From the NCBI RefSeq assembly GCF_007994135.1, contig NZ_VLKF01000001.1:3038001-3102000 (forward strand): DNA of 64,000 nucleotides. Reading direction: 5' to 3'. Below, piece after piece: positions 1-11,700 of this stretch. The translations under genes and the position numbers were made by a program. The notes beneath the pieces are model-generated. The model had not been told where the DNA came from. It saw only the letters and a list, made by a program, of their open reading frames with translations, and made no database searches. The DNA is from Modestobacter roseus. Its GTDB lineage: Bacteria > Actinomycetota > Actinomycetes > Mycobacteriales > Geodermatophilaceae. Every line of letters begins with the position of its first letter. The first letter of the stretch is position 1.

Positions 1-435
1 GCGGTGCTTGCGGTGGGTGCCGTGGCCGGCGCCCAGACCCTTGAAGCCGTGACGCTTCATGACACCGGCCGTGCCCTTGCCCTTGCTGGTGCCGATGACG
101 TCGACCTTGGCGACGCCGGAGAGGACCTCAGCGGTCAGCTCCTGGCCCACGGTGTAGTCGCTGGCGTCCTCGGTGCGCAGCTCGACCACGTGCCGCCGGG
201 GGGTGACGCCCGCCTTGGCGAAGTGCCCACCCTCGGGCTTGTTCACCTTGCGGGGGTCGATCGCGCCGAACCCGAGCTGGACGGCCGAGTAGCCGTCCTT
301 CTCCGGGGTGCGGACCTGCGTGACCACGCACGGGCCCGCCTTGACGACGGTCACCGGCACGATGCGGTTGTTCTCGTCGAAGACCTGGGTCATCCCCAGC
401 TTCTCGCCGAGGAGACCACGGAATGTGCTCGCCAT
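1..435 (-). CDS. rplC: 50S ribosomal protein L3 (3' end outside window)
   Basis: Large-subunit protein L3, which helps start 50S assembly and lies near the peptidyl-transferase centre. The visible 145 codons start with [19 protein letters not shown] and run to GHGTHRKHR, a typical L3 N-terminal two-thirds including the conserved [14 protein letters not shown] segment. The gene runs off the left edge, so the C-terminus is missing. It begins 14 nt after rpsJ stops, which is the usual S10-operon order (rpsJ-rplC-...). Confidence 0.95.
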   Translation of the reverse strand, partial: MASTFRGLLGEKLGMTQVFDENNRIVPVTVVKAGPCVVTQVRTPEKDGYSAVQLGFGAIDPRKVNKPEGGHFAKAGVTPRRHVVELRTEDASDYTVGQELTAEVLSGVAKVDVIGTSKGKGTAGVMKRHGFKGLGAGHGTHRKHR

Positions 436-449
436 GTCTGGAACAGCCC

Positions 450-755
450 TTACTGGATGTTGACGTCGACCGAGGCCGGCAGGTCGATGCGCATGAGCGC
501 GTCGACCGTCTTCGGCGTCGGGTCGAGGATGTCGATGAGCCGCTTGTGCGTGCGCATCTCGAAGTGCTCGCGCGAGTCCTTGTACTTGTGCGGCGAGCGG
601 ATGACGCAGTACACGTTCTTCTCCGTCGGCAGCGGCACCGGGCCGACGACGCGCGCTCCGGTCTTCGTCACCGTGTCCACGATGCGCCGCGCCGAGGCAT
701 CGATGGCCTCGTGGTCGTAGGCCTTCAGCCGGATGCGGATCTTCTGTCCCGCCAT
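450..755 (-). CDS. rpsJ: 30S ribosomal protein S10
   Basis: Protein of 101 aa, the normal family length, beginning [19 protein letters not shown] and containing the S10 signature with [17 protein letters not shown]10 is a 30S head protein and, as NusE, a partner of NusB in antitermination. It is the first gene of the S10 ribosomal operon, followed closely by rplC. It is separated from tuf upstream by 120 nt that contain a strong hairpin, so it probably has its own promoter in that gap. Confidence 0.97.
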   Translation of the reverse strand: MAGQKIRIRLKAYDHEAIDASARRIVDTVTKTGARVVGPVPLPTEKNVYCVIRSPHKYKDSREHFEMRTHKRLIDILDPTPKTVDALMRIDLPASVDVNIQ

Positions 756-835
756 CGCCTGTCTTCGCTCCTGCCGATCGGTTGTGAAAGTCCAAGGGGT
801 CCACGGACCCGCAAGTGGGTCTGCTGACCCGTGCG

Positions 836-868
836 ACGGGCGGCGGCCGAGGACCGGCCGCCGCCCGT
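836..868 (-). terminator. Hairpin after tuf
   Basis: Perfect 14-bp stem (ACGGGCGGCGGCCG / CGGCCGCCGCCCGT) with a 5-nt loop, starting 7 nt past the tuf stop. No U-tract follows, as is common for actinobacterial terminators. It separates the str operon from the S10 operon. Confidence 0.7.
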
Positions 869-875
869 CTGGGTG

Positions 876-2069
876 TTACTTGATGATCTTCGTGACCCGG
901 CCGGCACCCACGGTGCGGCCACCCTCACGGATGGCGAACCGAAGGCCCTCCTCCATGGCGATGGGCTGGATCAGCTCGACGGTCATCTCGGTGTTGTCAC
1001 CGGGCATGACCATCTCGGTGCCCGAGGGCAGCGTGACGACGCCGGTCACGTCCGTGGTGCGGAAGTAGAACTGGGGCCGGTAGTTGTTGAAGAACGGCGT
1101 GTGACGGCCGCCCTCGTCCTTCGAGAGGATGTAGACCGAGCCCTCGAAGTTCGTGTGCGGGGTGATGGAACCCGGCTTCACGATGACCTGGCCGCGCTCG
1201 ACGTCCTCGCGCTTGATGCCGCGCAGCAGCAGACCGACGTTGTCACCGGCCTGGCCCTGGTCGAGCAGCTTGCGGAACATCTCGACGCCGGTGACCGTGG
1301 TCTTGGTCGAACCGGGACGGATGCCGACGACCTCGATCTCCTCGGAGACCTTGACGATGCCGCGCTCCACACGACCGGTCACGACGGTGCCGCGGCCGGT
1401 GATGGTGAAGACGTCCTCGACGGGCATGAGGAACGGCTTGTCGATGTCGCGCTCGGGCTCCGGGATCGCCGTGTCGACGGCGTTCATGAGCTCCATGAGC
1501 TTGTCGCCCCACTCGGCGTCGCCCTCGAGGGCCTTGAGCGCCGAGACGCGGACCACGGGGACGTCGTCGCCCGGGAACTCGTACTCGGAGAGCAGCTCAC
1601 GGACCTCCAGCTCGACGAGCTCGAGGATCTCCTCGTCGTCGACCATGTCGGCCTTGTTGAGCGCCACGACGATGTAGGGGACGCCCACCTGGCGGGCCAG
1701 GAGCACGTGCTCCTTGGTCTGCGGCATGGGGCCGTCGGTCGCCGCGACCACCAGGATGGCGCCGTCCATCTGCGCCGCACCGGTGATCATGTTCTTGATG
1801 TAGTCGGCGTGCCCGGGGCAGTCGACGTGCGCGTAGTGCCGGTTCTCGGTCTGGTACTCGACGTGCGCGATCGAGATCGTGATCCCGCGGGCCTTCTCCT
1901 CGGGCGCCTTGTCGATCTGGTCGAAGGCGGACGCCTCGTTGAGGTCCGGGTACTTGTCGTGCAGCACCTTGGTGATCGCCGCGGTCAGCGTCGTCTTGCC
2001 GTGGTCGATGTGCCCGATGGTGCCGATGTTGACGTGCGGCTTGTTCCGCTCGAACTTGGCCTTGGCCAC
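876..2069 (-). CDS. tuf: Elongation factor Tu
   Basis: GTPase that delivers aminoacyl-tRNA to the ribosome A site. It has 397 aa, full length. The P-loop [16 protein letters not shown] lies near residue 19, followed by the switch [14 protein letters not shown] and the guanine-specificity NKADMVDD. The C-terminal domains are complete, ending in [10 protein letters not shown]. It is the last gene of the rpsL-rpsG-fusA-tuf operon, 102 nt after fusA. That gap is GC-rich and could fold into an internal attenuator. Only one tuf copy is in the window. Confidence 0.98.
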   Translation of the reverse strand: MAKAKFERNKPHVNIGTIGHIDHGKTTLTAAITKVLHDKYPDLNEASAFDQIDKAPEEKARGITISIAHVEYQTENRHYAHVDCPGHADYIKNMITGAAQMDGAILVVAATDGPMPQTKEHVLLARQVGVPYIVVALNKADMVDDEEILELVELEVRELLSEYEFPGDDVPVVRVSALKALEGDAEWGDKLMELMNAVDTAIPEPERDIDKPFLMPVEDVFTITGRGTVVTGRVERGIVKVSEEIEVVGIRPGSTKTTVTGVEMFRKLLDQGQAGDNVGLLLRGIKREDVERGQVIVKPGSITPHTNFEGSVYILSKDEGGRHTPFFNNYRPQFYFRTTDVTGVVTLPSGTEMVMPGDNTEMTVELIQPIAMEEGLRFAIREGGRTVGAGRVTKIIK

Positions 2070-2171
2070 TGGGTTCCTCTCTCCGTGTCTTCGCAGTCGT
2101 GCGCGTGCGTGGGGGTGGGCAGTGCTCGGGGCCGGCGGGGCGGGGACTGGGAGCCCCCGCCCACCGGCCGG

Positions 2172-4271
<2,100 letters not shown>

Positions 4272-4358
4272 TCCCTTACTCCTCTTCCTTCTCGTCCGTG
4301 CGCGGTGTCCGGGGGTCGCCCGGGTGGACCGCGGGCAGCGGCTGCTGGTGGACCGACG

Positions 4359-4829
4359 TCACCAGCGGTAGTGCGCGAAGGCCTTGTTCGACTCGGCCAT
4401 CTTGTGCGTGTCCTCGCGGCGCTTGACCGCGGCGCCGAGACCGTTGCTCGCGTCGAGCAGCTCGTTCATCAGGCGCTCGGTCATCGTCTTCTCCCGACGG
4501 GCCCGGCTGTACTGGATCAGCCAGCGCAGGCCGAGGGTGGTGCTGCGGGAGGCGCGGACCTCGATCGGCACCTGGTAGGTCGCACCACCGACGCGGCGGC
4601 TGCGGACCTCGAGGGCCGGCTTGACGTTGTCCAGCGCACGCTTGAGCGTGACCACCGGGTCGGTGTCGTTCTTTGCGCGGCAGCCCTCGAGGGCGCCGTA
4701 GACGATCGCCTCGGCGACCGAGCGCTTGCCGTCCACGAGCACCTTGTTCACCAGCTGGGTGACCAGCGGCGACTGGTAGACCGGGTCGGCGACGAGCGGA
4801 CGGCGGGGAGCGGGACCCTTGCGGGGCAT
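4359..4829 (-). CDS. rpsG: 30S ribosomal protein S7
   Basis: Primary 16S rRNA-binding protein of the 30S head. It has 156 aa from ATG at 4829 ([18 protein letters not shown]), the usual S7 start; the open frame extends 20 codons further upstream but only inside rpsL. It ends with the standard [14 protein letters not shown]. Only 1 nt separates the rpsL stop from this start, so translation is likely coupled. Confidence 0.97.
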   Translation of the reverse strand: MPRKGPAPRRPLVADPVYQSPLVTQLVNKVLVDGKRSVAEAIVYGALEGCRAKNDTDPVVTLKRALDNVKPALEVRSRRVGGATYQVPIEVRASRSTTLGLRWLIQYSRARREKTMTERLMNELLDASNGLGAAVKRREDTHKMAESNKAFAHYRW

Positions 4830-4830
4830 G

Positions 4831-5205
4831 TCAGCTCTTCTCCTTCTTCGCGCCGTACCGGCTGCGAGCCTGCTTGCGGTTACGGACACCCTGGGTGTCC
4901 AGCGAGCCGCGGATGATCTTGTACCGGACGCCGGGCAGGTCCTTCACCCGGCCGCCGCGCACGAGCACCATGGAGTGCTCCTGCAGGTTGTGGCCGACGC
5001 CCGGGATGTAGGCGGTCACCTCGATGCCACTGGTGAGGCGGACGCGAGCGACCTTGCGCAGCGCCGAGTTCGGCTTCTTCGGCGTCGTCGTGTAGACGCG
5101 CGTGCACACGCCGCGGCGCTGAGGGGAGCCCTTCAACGCCGGGGTCTTGGTCTTCTCGACCTTGTCCTCGCGGCCCTTGCGGACCAGCTGCTGGATCGTG
5201 GGCAT
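4831..5205 (-). CDS. rpsL: 30S ribosomal protein S12
   Basis: Decoding-centre protein of the 30S subunit, 124 aa, starting [20 protein letters not shown]. Streptomycin-relevant lysines are wild type: K in [11 protein letters not shown] and K in [13 protein letters not shown], so the sequence predicts a streptomycin-sensitive S12. It is the first gene of the rpsL-rpsG-fusA-tuf operon. A sigma-70-like promoter is visible about 310 nt upstream. Confidence 0.97.
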   Translation of the reverse strand: MPTIQQLVRKGREDKVEKTKTPALKGSPQRRGVCTRVYTTTPKKPNSALRKVARVRLTSGIEVTAYIPGVGHNLQEHSMVLVRGGRVKDLPGVRYKIIRGSLDTQGVRNRKQARSRYGAKKEKS

Positions 5206-5920
5206 GGGTGGCCTGGATCTCCTGCCTGCGCTGGGTGGTGCTTCGAGTTCTGCTGACGGTGGTGCGGTGATCGTGCGTGCCCGGTTGCCCGGCCCGATCC
5301 CGGTCGCGCGTCACCATCCGGCCCCCGCGTTCGGGCGTGTCGCCCTTCGCGAGAACCGGCCAGGTGATCGGACCGGACTCGTCGCCCCTCGCGACTCGGC
5401 ACCGGCCTGCCCACCTGCTGGTGGGCCGGACCCCCGGCACCCCACCGGCGTGACCGGCAGGCGCTGAGTGCACCGCGAACGGGAGCAGGCCCAGAGGAAC
5501 CTGGGCACGGCTGACCACGATACCCGGGCATGTGGACCCGGTCAAAGCCGGGTCCCGATGCCTGTGCGGGCACCGGACCAGCCGGTCGTCCGGGGAACCG
5601 CAGGGCCGCGTCGACCATTCCTGATCCACTGCGGCCCGGGTCGCTCCCGGACGGACGGCGGGCACCGGGTGCCCAGTCGCCACGACACCACCGGGGCGCT
5701 GGCGAACACGCACCCCGGGGTCCGGCGGCGACCGGCCGGGACCGTACCGCTGGCCAATGTAGCGCCGGCGACGGCAGGGTGTCCCCTCCCCCGCGCACGT
5801 GTCGTCCACCGCCCGCCCCCGCAGCAGCCCTCACCTCGTGGGACGGCGATCGCTCGGCGCGCTTCTGTCGGAGGCCGCCCTTACGGTCGGTCTCGACCCG
5901 GTGACGTCCTGCTCTGTGAG
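5206..5920. other. Divergent intergenic region rpsL / protease gene
   Basis: A stretch of 715 nt between the divergent rpsL and protease genes, without a convincing coding sequence. Open frames exist on both strands but show only generic high-GC composition and no recognisable domain. It holds the rpsL promoter (5517-5545) and an untranslated leader of roughly 300 nt before rpsL. I could not identify a convincing plus-strand promoter for the protease gene. Confidence 0.6.
5517..5545 (-). promoter_or_regulatory. Predicted sigma-70-type promoter of the str operon
   Basis: On the minus strand TTGACC and TATCGT are separated by exactly 17 nt, a near-consensus housekeeping promoter and much less GC-rich than its surroundings. 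Transcription would begin near 5510 and leave a leader of about 305 nt before the rpsL ATG. The prediction rests on sequence pattern only. Confidence 0.6.
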
Positions 5921-6949
5921 GTGCTCGTGCTGCCCGACTCCGCCCGCGAACTGAAGCACCGGCTCTCCCGGCGGCTGGCCGAAGGACCGCCCGGGGTGGT
6001 CGCCCGGAGCAACGGCGCCACTGCGACGTGGAGCGGCGTCGCCCTCGGCCTGACGCCGATCGGTCCAGAGCAGGTCCACCTGGCGGTCCGGGTCATCGGG
6101 CCGGCGGACGCCGCGGTGGTCCTGGCGGGCCTCGGCGAGGCGGCCCTCGCCGAGGTCGACGTCCGGGCGATCGGGGTGGTGCGCGCACTGGGCTCTCCCA
6201 CACCCGGCTCTCCCACACCCGGCTCTCCCACCCCCGGCTCTCCCACCCTCGAGGAGCTGCGGCGGCGGACCCGGCCACTGCGCCCGGGTCTGTCGATCGG
6301 GCACGAGCGGGTGACCGCGGGGACGCTCGGTGGGTTCGTCCGCCGTCCCGGCGTCGACGGCCTGCTCGCGCTGTCCAACAACCACGTGCTGGCGGCCAGC
6401 GACGCGGGCGCCGTCGGCGACCCGGTGCTGCAGCCCGGGGTGGCCGACGGTGGTGTCGGCACCGACCGCGTCGGCGTGCTCGCCGGCGCGGTCCGCTTCG
6501 AGGACCGTCCCGGCAACCAGGTGGACGCCGCCGTCGCGCTGCTCGACCCGGGGGTGGTGGCCGACCCCACCGGCTACCCCGGGGGTGCCCTGCTGCCCAC
6601 GGTGGCCGCGCCGGACACGGTCGACCCCGAGGAGCTCGTGGAGAAGGTCGGCCGGACGACCGGGCACACCCGGGGCCGGGTGACCGCGGTCGAGGTCGAC
6701 GGCGTGGGGGTGCAGTACGACCGTGGCGTCTTCACCTTCGACGACCAGATCGAGGTCGAGGGGCTCACCGGCGCCTTCAGCGCCGGTGGCGACAGCGGTT
6801 CGCTGATCTGGCGCAGCGCCGACCGCGCGCCGCTGGGGCTGCTGTTCGCCGGTTCGGAGCTCGGCGGGAGTGCGGGCGGCGGGGTCACCTTCGCGAACCC
6901 GCTGGCCACGGTGCTCCGGCGGTTGGGCGTCGAGTGGGCGGCCGGGTGA
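5921..6949 (+). CDS. Trypsin-like (S1-fold) serine protease-like protein
   Basis: Predicted cytoplasmic protein of about 342 aa with a chymotrypsin-like triad: His in LSNNHVLAAS, Asp in PGNQVDAAVALLD, Ser in GGDSGSLIW. There is no signal peptide or membrane segment. The N-terminal ~90 residues form a separate alpha/beta-looking domain (VHLAVRVIGPADAAV). It is joined to the protease domain by a GSPTP repeat linker encoded by a 15-bp tandem repeat. The start is uncertain: GTG 5921, or GTG 5927, which has GAGG 5 nt upstream. Substrate is unknown. A 71-aa protein resembling the N-terminal domain follows 67 nt later. Confidence 0.75.
   Translation: MLVLPDSARELKHRLSRRLAEGPPGVVARSNGATATWSGVALGLTPIGPEQVHLAVRVIGPADAAVVLAGLGEAALAEVDVRAIGVVRALGSPTPGSPTPGSPTPGSPTLEELRRRTRPLRPGLSIGHERVTAGTLGGFVRRPGVDGLLALSNNHVLAASDAGAVGDPVLQPGVADGGVGTDRVGVLAGAVRFEDRPGNQVDAAVALLDPGVVADPTGYPGGALLPTVAAPDTVDPEELVEKVGRTTGHTRGRVTAVEVDGVGVQYDRGVFTFDDQIEVEGLTGAFSAGGDSGSLIWRSADRAPLGLLFAGSELGGSAGGGVTFANPLATVLRRLGVEWAAG
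6191..6250 (+). repeat. 15-bp coding tandem repeat, four copies
   Basis: Four head-to-tail copies of GGCTCTCCCACACCC (6191-6205, 6206-6220, 6221-6235, 6236-6250); the last two carry single-base changes. They encode a GSPTP linker inside the protease gene. Because the unit is a multiple of three, copy-number change would alter linker length without a frameshift. Confidence 0.95.
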
Positions 6950-7016
6950 CCCCACCGGAGGGGTGACGCGGCCGCGCACCTGCCGCTGGGCGGCCGTAGG
7001 GGGCACCATGGGGTGC

Positions 7017-7232
7017 ATGTCCGACCGCACCGCCGCCAGCGCCGCCAAGCGCCTCCTGGCGTCCCGGCTCGCCGCCCGGCCGGGCATCGCCGCCGTCGGG
7101 CTCGCCCGGCAGGACGCCGGCTACGTGGTGCGGGTCGACCTCACCGACGCCGGAGCCGGAGCCGGCGTGCCGCAGGACGTCGACGGCGTCCGGGTCGTGA
7201 CACACGTGATCGGCGCGGTCCGCCCGCTCTGA
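7017..7232 (+). CDS. Small hypothetical protein resembling a protease leader domain
   Basis: A protein of 71 aa from ATG 7017 (ATG 7008 is an alternative). It reads SDRTAASAAKRLLASRLAAR, then PGIAAVGLARQDAGYVVRVD, then VPQDVDGVRVVTHVIGAVRPL. The pattern of a helix, then PG-x-AVGL, a VRVD strand, a DVDGV loop and a closing GAVRPL resembles the short domain that precedes many bacterial trypsin-like proteases. It also loosely parallels the N-terminal part of the upstream protease. It lies 67 nt after that gene on the same strand. Its function is unknown; an inhibitor or pro-domain role is only inference. Confidence 0.6.
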   Translation: MSDRTAASAAKRLLASRLAARPGIAAVGLARQDAGYVVRVDLTDAGAGAGVPQDVDGVRVVTHVIGAVRPL

Positions 7233-7314
7233 CCCACCACCTCGCCGACCGGCCCGGCCGATAGCGTCGCAGGTGCGGCGCCGACGAGGGCGCCGCGGAC
7301 ACCGAGGAGGGCGC

Positions 7315-8352
7315 GTGCGCATCGGCATCCAGGCGAGCTACGCCGGGGACTTCAGGCAGACGGCCGCAGAGATCCGCGACCTCGAGTCGGCCGGGCTCGA
7401 TGTCGCGATGGTCGCGGAGGTGTACACCTTCGACGCGGTCAGCCAGCTGGGCTACCTGGCGGCGGTGACCGAGCGCGTCGAGTTGATGAGCGGCATCCTG
7501 CCGATCTACAGCCGGACGCCCGCCCTCATCGCGATGACCGCGGCCGGCCTGGACTTCGTCTCCGGCGGGCGCTTCACGCTCGGGCTGGGCGCCTCGGGAC
7601 CGCAGGTCATCGAGGGCTGGCACGGGCTGCCCTACGACGCCCCGCTGCAGCGGACACGGGAGATCGTGGAGATCTGCCGCCAGGTCTGGCGCCGGGAACG
7701 GCTCGTGCACGAGGGCCCGAAGTACAGCGTGCCGCTGCCGGCCGAGCAGGGCACCGGCCTGGGCAAGCCGCTCAAGCTGATCAACACCCCGGTGCGCGAC
7801 CGGGTGCCGGTGCTGCTCGCCGCCCTCGGCCCGAAGAACGTCCAGCTGGCCGCCGAGATCGCCGAGAAGTGGGAACCGATCTTCTTCCACCCCGAGCGTG
7901 CGGCCGACGTCTGGGGCGCCTCGCTCGCCGCCGGGCGGGCCGAGCGCGACCCCGCCCTGGGCGACCTCGACGTCGTCGTCGGCGTCCCCGTGGCCATCGG
8001 CGAGGACGTCGAACACCTGCTGGACGCCGTCCGGCCCGGCATCGCCCTGTACGTCGGGGGCATGGGCGCGAAGGGGAAGAACTTCTACAACGACCTGGCC
8101 CGCCGGTACGGCTACGAGGCGGAGGCCGAGGCGATCCAGGACCTGTACCTCGCCGGCCGCAAGGACGAGGCCGCGGCCGCCGTCCCGGAGGACCTGGTCC
8201 GCGCCACGTCGCTCATCGGGCCGGAGTCCTACGTGGCCGAGCGCATCGCCGCCTTCGCCGAGGCCGGCGTCACGACGCTGAACCTCCAGCCGCTCGACGA
8301 CAGCCGCGAGGGCCGGCTCCACACCGTCGAGACCATGCGCCGGCTCTGTTGA
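7315..8352 (+). CDS. LLM-class (F420/FMN-dependent) oxidoreductase
   Basis: Luciferase-like TIM-barrel oxidoreductase of 345 aa, likely using coenzyme F420 as actinobacterial relatives do. It starts at GTG 7315 with GAGGAGG 5 nt upstream. Family features are IGIQASYAGDF at the first strand, SGRFTLGLGASGPQVIEGWHG at the cofactor-contacting strand, and the C-terminal SYVAERIAAFAEAGVTTLNL. It is closest in style to the F420-dependent LLM enzymes with the SGRFxLGLGxSGP motif. The substrate cannot be predicted. It is followed immediately by a 31-bp repeat array and converges on rpoC. Confidence 0.88.
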   Translation: MRIGIQASYAGDFRQTAAEIRDLESAGLDVAMVAEVYTFDAVSQLGYLAAVTERVELMSGILPIYSRTPALIAMTAAGLDFVSGGRFTLGLGASGPQVIEGWHGLPYDAPLQRTREIVEICRQVWRRERLVHEGPKYSVPLPAEQGTGLGKPLKLINTPVRDRVPVLLAALGPKNVQLAAEIAEKWEPIFFHPERAADVWGASLAAGRAERDPALGDLDVVVGVPVAIGEDVEHLLDAVRPGIALYVGGMGAKGKNFYNDLARRYGYEAEAEAIQDLYLAGRKDEAAAAVPEDLVRATSLIGPESYVAERIAAFAEAGVTTLNLQPLDDSREGRLHTVETMRRLC

Positions 8353-8356
8353 CCAC

Positions 8357-8533
8357 GATCCTCCGGATCGCACCGCGACGCTGAGGCGATCCTCCGGATC
8401 GCACCGCGGTATTGAGGCGATCCTCCGGATCGCACCGCGGTATTGATGCGATCCTCCGGATCGCACCGCGGTATTGATGCGATCCTCCGGATCGCACCGC
8501 GGTATTGATGCGATCCTCCGGATCGCACCGCGG
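8357..8533. repeat. 31-bp palindromic tandem repeat array (five units plus a partial sixth)
   Basis: Units start at 8357, 8388, 8419, 8450, 8481 and 8512 (last one cut at 22 nt). Each contains GATCCTCCGGATC, an interrupted palindrome with 5-bp arms, and ACCGCGGT, a perfect 8-bp palindrome. Units 3-5 are identical; unit 1, next to the LLM gene, has diverged most. There are no variable spacers, so it is not a CRISPR. The 31-bp period is close to three helical turns. The array lies between the LLM stop and the rpoC terminator. Confidence 0.95.
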
Positions 8534-8661
8534 CCAGGTACCGTGCCCGACCTGCGCTGAGCCGTTGCCCGCCTCTGCTCCCGGGAGCCTCCGGCCCCCG
8601 TCGTCGAGCCGAAGCCTCTTCGCCGCGGAATCCGTACTCGTGCCCCAGTGAGCTCGGGTTT

Positions 8662-8675
8662 GCGTCACGTGACGC
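8662..8675. promoter_or_regulatory. Perfect 14-bp palindrome GCGTCACGTGACGC
   Basis: A perfectly symmetric site centred on CACGTG, 8 nt from the rpoC terminator and outside its stem. It could be a protein-binding site. No regulator family is assigned. Confidence 0.35.
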
Positions 8676-8683
8676 GCACGCAA

Positions 8684-8718
8684 AGAGGCCCCGCACACCA
8701 GTGGTGTGCGGGGCCTCT
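8684..8718 (-). terminator. rpoBC operon terminator
   Basis: A 16-bp perfect stem (AGAGGCCCCGCACACC / GGTGTGCGGGGCCTCT) with a 3-nt loop. On the minus strand it is followed by TTTGCG. It lies 15 nt beyond the rpoC stop and also faces transcription coming from the LLM gene, so it may work in both directions. Confidence 0.9.
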
Positions 8719-8733
8719 GTGTCACTCAGCGCA

Positions 8734-11700
8734 TCAGCGCCAGTCGTACTCCTCCAGGCGGACCGCCTCGCCCGTGCCCGAGCCGAAGACGTCGGGGCTG
8801 TAGTACTGCCCGTCGTCGTAGCCGGCCATCGTGTACACGGCGGCGCGGGCCTCCTCGGTGGGCTCGACCGTGATGTTCCGGTAGCGGCTGATCCCGGTAC
8901 CGGCCGGGATCAGCTTGCCGATGATCACGTTCTCCTTGAGCCCGAGCAGGCTGTCGCTCTTGCCCTGGATCGCGGCGTCGGTGAGCACCTTGGTCGTCTC
9001 CTGGAAGGAGGCGGCCGACAGCCACGACTCCGTGGCCAGCGACGCCTTGGTGATCCCCATCAGCACCGGGCGGGCCGAGGCAGGCTCGCCGCCCTCGGCG
9101 ACGACCCGGCGGTTCTCCGTCTCGAACAGCGTCCGCTCGACCAGCGCACCGGGCAGGAACTCCGTCGCACCCGAGTCGATGATGGTCACCCGCTTCAGCA
9201 TCTGCCGGATGATCACCTCGATGTGCTTGTCGTGGATCGACACACCCTGGCTGCGGTAGACCTCCTGGACCTCACGCACCAGGTGCAGCTGCACCTCGCG
9301 CGGGCCCATGATCCGCAGCACCTCGTGCGGGTCGACCGCACCCTCGGTCAGCTGCTCGCCGACCTCGACGTGGCCGCCGTCCTCGACCCGCAGCCGCGAC
9401 CGGCGCGACAGCTTGTCGTAGACGACCTCGTCGGAGCCGTCGTCCGGGGTGATGGTCAGCTTCCGGAACTGGTCGCCGTCCTCGATCCGGACGGTGCCGG
9501 CGAGCTCGGCGATCGGGGCCTTGCCCTTGGGGACGCGGGCCTCGAAGAGCTCCACCACACGCGGCAGACCGTGCGTGATGTCGGCACCGGCCACACCACC
9601 GGTGTGGAAGGTGCGCATCGTCAGCTGGGTGCCGGGCTCGCCGATGGACTGCGCGGCGATGATGCCGACGGCCTCGCCGACGTCCACGAGCTTGCCCGAC
9701 GCCAGCGACCGGCCGTAGCAGGTGGCGCAGGTGCCCAGCAGCGACTCGCAGGTCAGGACGCAGCGGACCTTGACCTCCGAGACACCGGCGTCGACCAGCG
9801 CCTGGATGAGCACGTCACCCAGGTCGGCGTTGGCCTGCGCGATGACCGTGCCGTCCTCGGCCACCACGTCGGCGGCCAGGGCGCGGGCGTACACGCTGGT
9901 CTCCACGTGCGGGTCCCGCGTGACGACGCCGTCGTGGACGGTGCCGATCGGCATGAGGACGCCGCGCTCGGTGCCGCAGTCCTCCTCGCGGATGATGACG
10001 TCCTGCGAGACGTCGACCAGCCGGCGGGTGAGGTACCCGGAGTCGGCGGTCCGCAGCGCGGTGTCCGCCAGGCCCTTGCGGGCACCGTGCGTGGAGATGA
10101 AGTACTCCAGCACGGACAGACCCTCCCGGAAGTTGGCCTTGATCGGCCGCGGGATGATCTCGCCCTTCGGGTTGGCCACCAGGCCGCGCATGCCGGCGAT
10201 CTGGCTGATCTGCATCATGTTGCCTCGGGCGCCCGAGTTGACCATGACCCAGACCGGGTTGGTGGTGGGGAAGTTGTCCACCATCGCCTGGCTGACCTCG
10301 GCCCGCGCACGGGTCCAGATCTCGATGAGCTCCGAACGACGCTCGCCGTCGGTGATGACGCCGCGCTCGTACTGGCGCTCGATCTTGCGCGCCTCGTCCT
10401 CGTGCCGGTCCAGGATCGCCTGCTTCACCGGCGGGGTGACGACGTCGTCGATCGCGATCGTCACACCGGAACGGGTCGCCCAGCGGAAGCCGGCCGCCTT
10501 GAGGGCGTCCAGCGTCGCCGCCACCTGCACCTTGGGGTAACGCTCGGCGAGGTCGTTGACGATCGCGCCCAGCGCCTTCTTCGGCACCTGGTAGTTGACG
10601 AACCGGTAGTCCTCGGGCAGGGCCTCGTTGAAGAGGACCCGGCCGAGGCTGGTGGAGACGACGGCCGGCTGGCCGGGCTCCCAGCCCTCGGGGGCCTCCC
10701 ACGGCTCGTTCGGGCCGTTGTCGACGCCGAAGACCTCGTCGAGGCGGATCTGCACCCGCTCCTGCAGCCCCAGCGCACCCATGTCGAAGGCCATGACGGC
10801 CTCGGACGTGGTCGAGTAGGACTTGGGCCGCTCGCCCTCGGGCACCTCGACCGACCCGGAGAGGGAGGTCAGGTGGTAGAGGCCCAGCACCATGTCCTGG
10901 GTCGGCGCGGTGATCGGACGACCGTCGGCCGGGCTCAGGATGTTGTTGCTGGACAGCATCAGGATGCGGGCCTCGGCCTGCGCCTCGGCCGACAGCGGCA
11001 GGTGCACCGCCATCTGGTCGCCATCGAAGTCCGCGTTGAACGCGGTGCAGACCAGCGGGTGGATCTGGATGGCCTTGCCCTCGACCAGCTGGGGCTCGAA
11101 GGCCTGGATGCCCAGACGGTGCAGCGTCGGCGCACGGTTCAGCAGCACCGGGTGCTCGGTGATGACCTCCTCGAGCACGTCCCACACGACCGGCCGCGCA
11201 CGCTCCACCATCCGCTTGGCGGACTTGATGTTCTGCGCGTGGTTGAGGTCGACGAGCCGCTTCATGACGAAGGGCTTGAACAGCTCCAGCGCCATCTGCT
11301 TGGGCAGACCGCACTGGTGCAGCTTCAGCTGCGGGCCGACGACGATGACCGAACGGCCGGAGTAGTCGACACGCTTGCCCAGCAGGTTCTGGCGGAACCG
11401 GCCCTGCTTGCCCTTGAGCAGGTCGCTCAGGGACTTCAGCGGGCGGTTGCCCGGGCCGGTGACCGGACGGCCGCGACGACCGTTGTCGAACAGCGCGTCC
11501 ACGGACTCCTGGAGCATCCGCTTCTCGTTGTTGACGATGATCTCCGGCGCGCCCAGGTCGAGCAGTCGCTTGAGCCGGTTGTTCCGGTTGATCACCCGGC
11601 GGTACAGGTCGTTCATGTCGCTGGTGGCGAAGCGGCCACCGTCGAGCTGCACCATCGGGCGCAGGTCCGGCGGGATGACCGGGACGCAGTCCAGCACCAT

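Noticed and set aside
4880..5834. Minus-strand frames extending upstream of rpsL
   Set aside because: Low-complexity Arg/Pro/Gly sequence in the wrong frame over rpsL and its promoter region; no ribosome site or domain.
8357..8533. CRISPR array
   Set aside because: Units are contiguous without variable spacers, and no cas gene is present.
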